Positions 13,844-14,568 of a stretch of DNA of 14,568 nucleotides are shown piece by piece (positions within the stretch are counted from its first letter, which is position 1; the number at the start of each line of letters is the position of its first letter). The position numbers and the translations under genes were made by a program. Source of the DNA: Parachlamydiales bacterium (GTDB taxonomy: Bacteria > Chlamydiota > Chlamydiia > Chlamydiales > SM23-39); NCBI GenBank assembly GCA_003151315.1, contig PLXF01000157.1, positions 4,308 to 18,875 of the forward strand, given 5' to 3'. The notes under the pieces are model-generated. The model saw only the letters and a list, made by a program, of their open reading frames with translations. It had not been told where the DNA came from and searched no databases.

Positions 13844-14568
13844 ATGTCTAATAATGCTCTCCCAGTTTCTTCTAGTAGTTTATTTTCTTCTTATGGTTCG
13901 TATCCGAACGAGCTAGAAGAGGCTTTTTGGGCGAATTATCAAGTTTCTTCTGTGGGAATAAGTCCTCACCATTTGGCTGAATTACAGTTCGACAAAAGTA
14001 AGGGTAGTATGGACTATATTACCTACCTAAAGCCCGAAGATATGTTGGGATCGAAAGTTGCATCTAGCGTCATGAAGTTTACAGATGCTTGGAAGCGGAA
14101 GGGAATCGCTTTTCTGATCGAAGGATTTGCTGAAGGGACAGTCAAAATGCATGGCGAGGAAAGCGCGATTAAAAGTGTGAAAACTGTTGTGGCAATTTTT
14201 GAACGCCGTCCCACTCAAAGGAGTGTGTGGACTTTTGGTTCTAACGATCAGAATATTTTAGCTGCTGCATATAGCCAGCACCATATACCTCAACACACAG
14301 AGTCATTTTTGGTGCGTTGTCTGACATGTCCTCCTTGGAACTTAGGAAATTCAGGAGTTTTGTCTTGGGTTCAGAATATTTTAGAAGGAACTGACCCCTT
14401 ATTTAAGCTTTCGGGGGCTGTTAGAACCTCTGACGGCACTGTTGCCCAAAAGAGAGTTGCGAGGGTAGAGCCTCTTGTTTTAAAAGAGAGTCGCTTAGCG
14501 ACATCTCTTTTAGTAGGCAAAGTATCGAGCCCCGTAAGTCAAAAGCCGGAGCCGCTATCTGAGCCAAT
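13844..14568 (+). CDS. Unrecognised protein, N-terminal 241 residues (runs off the window)
   Basis: An open frame from ATG at 13844 continues to the window end without a stop. I do not recognise it. The N-terminus (MSNNALPVSSSSLFSSYGSY) is rich in Ser and Asn with no signal peptide or membrane helix, as in many type III-secreted proteins, though that is only suggestive. Residues about 25-190 look like a folded globular part (for example FTDAWKRKGIAFLIEGFAEG, VVAIFERRPTQRSVWTFGSN, LVRCLTCPPWNLGN). The region after about 190 is more polar and rich in Ser, Val and Pro. The start is supported by the promoter at 13785-13813. Base composition lies between the AT-rich protease genes and the topoisomerase genes. 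Confidence 0.7.
   Translation, partial: MSNNALPVSSSSLFSSYGSYPNELEEAFWANYQVSSVGISPHHLAELQFDKSKGSMDYITYLKPEDMLGSKVASSVMKFTDAWKRKGIAFLIEGFAEGTVKMHGEESAIKSVKTVVAIFERRPTQRSVWTFGSNDQNILAAAYSQHHIPQHTESFLVRCLTCPPWNLGNSGVLSWVQNILEGTDPLFKLSGAVRTSDGTVAQKRVARVEPLVLKESRLATSLLVGKVSSPVSQKPEPLSEP

Overview
This window looks like chromosomal DNA of a Gram-negative bacterium, most plausibly a member of the Chlamydiae outside the genus Chlamydia (a Parachlamydia/Waddlia/Estrella-type amoeba symbiont). The pointers are a ParE/ParC-type second topoisomerase pair (the gyrB_2/gyrA_2 arrangement of chlamydiae), two tandem Ulp1-like (C48) cysteine proteases of the kind used as host-directed effectors, many secreted or envelope proteins, and TATAAT-type promoters with weak or absent Shine-Dalgarno sequences. 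The assignment is inference from gene content; no search was run.

Layout. 81-1817, minus strand: a secreted DUF192 protein followed by a dicarboxylate/glutamate:cation symporter. 1854-4142, plus strand: a putative outer-membrane beta-barrel protein, a secreted helical protein of unknown function, and an overlapping CC0125-like lipoprotein gene. 4163-4244, minus: tRNA-Leu(UAG). 4397-5872, plus: two AT-rich paralogous Ulp1-like proteases. 5887-7888, minus: a FecR-domain protein, ExbB/TolQ and ExbD/TolR, probably one operon. 7976-9898, plus and divergent from it: a CHASE2 sensor joined to a class III nucleotide cyclase domain. 9910-9998: an intergenic inverted repeat. 10100-13774, plus: parE and a parC-like gene that is not open as given. 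13844 to the window end, plus: a partial, unrecognised gene behind a good promoter that overlaps a perfect palindrome.

How genes may work together. FecR, ExbB, ExbD and the CHASE2-cyclase form one divergent cluster in which every product is in or across the inner membrane; an envelope-sensing module is a reasonable hypothesis. The cyclase keeps both metal-binding aspartates and the adenine-type Lys/Thr pair, but the usual catalytic Asn and Arg are Asp588 and His592. ParE and ParC should form a type IIA topoisomerase. The parC reading frame is broken at three short homopolymer sites, and correcting these restores a continuous family-like protein, so sequencing error or very recent decay are both possible. 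The two proteases share a conserved N-terminal segment and catalytic domain with a divergent middle, as expected for secreted effectors with a common targeting segment.

No stretch longer than about 200 bases lacks a gene. Bases 1-80, downstream of the symporter, show no gene or convincing terminator.
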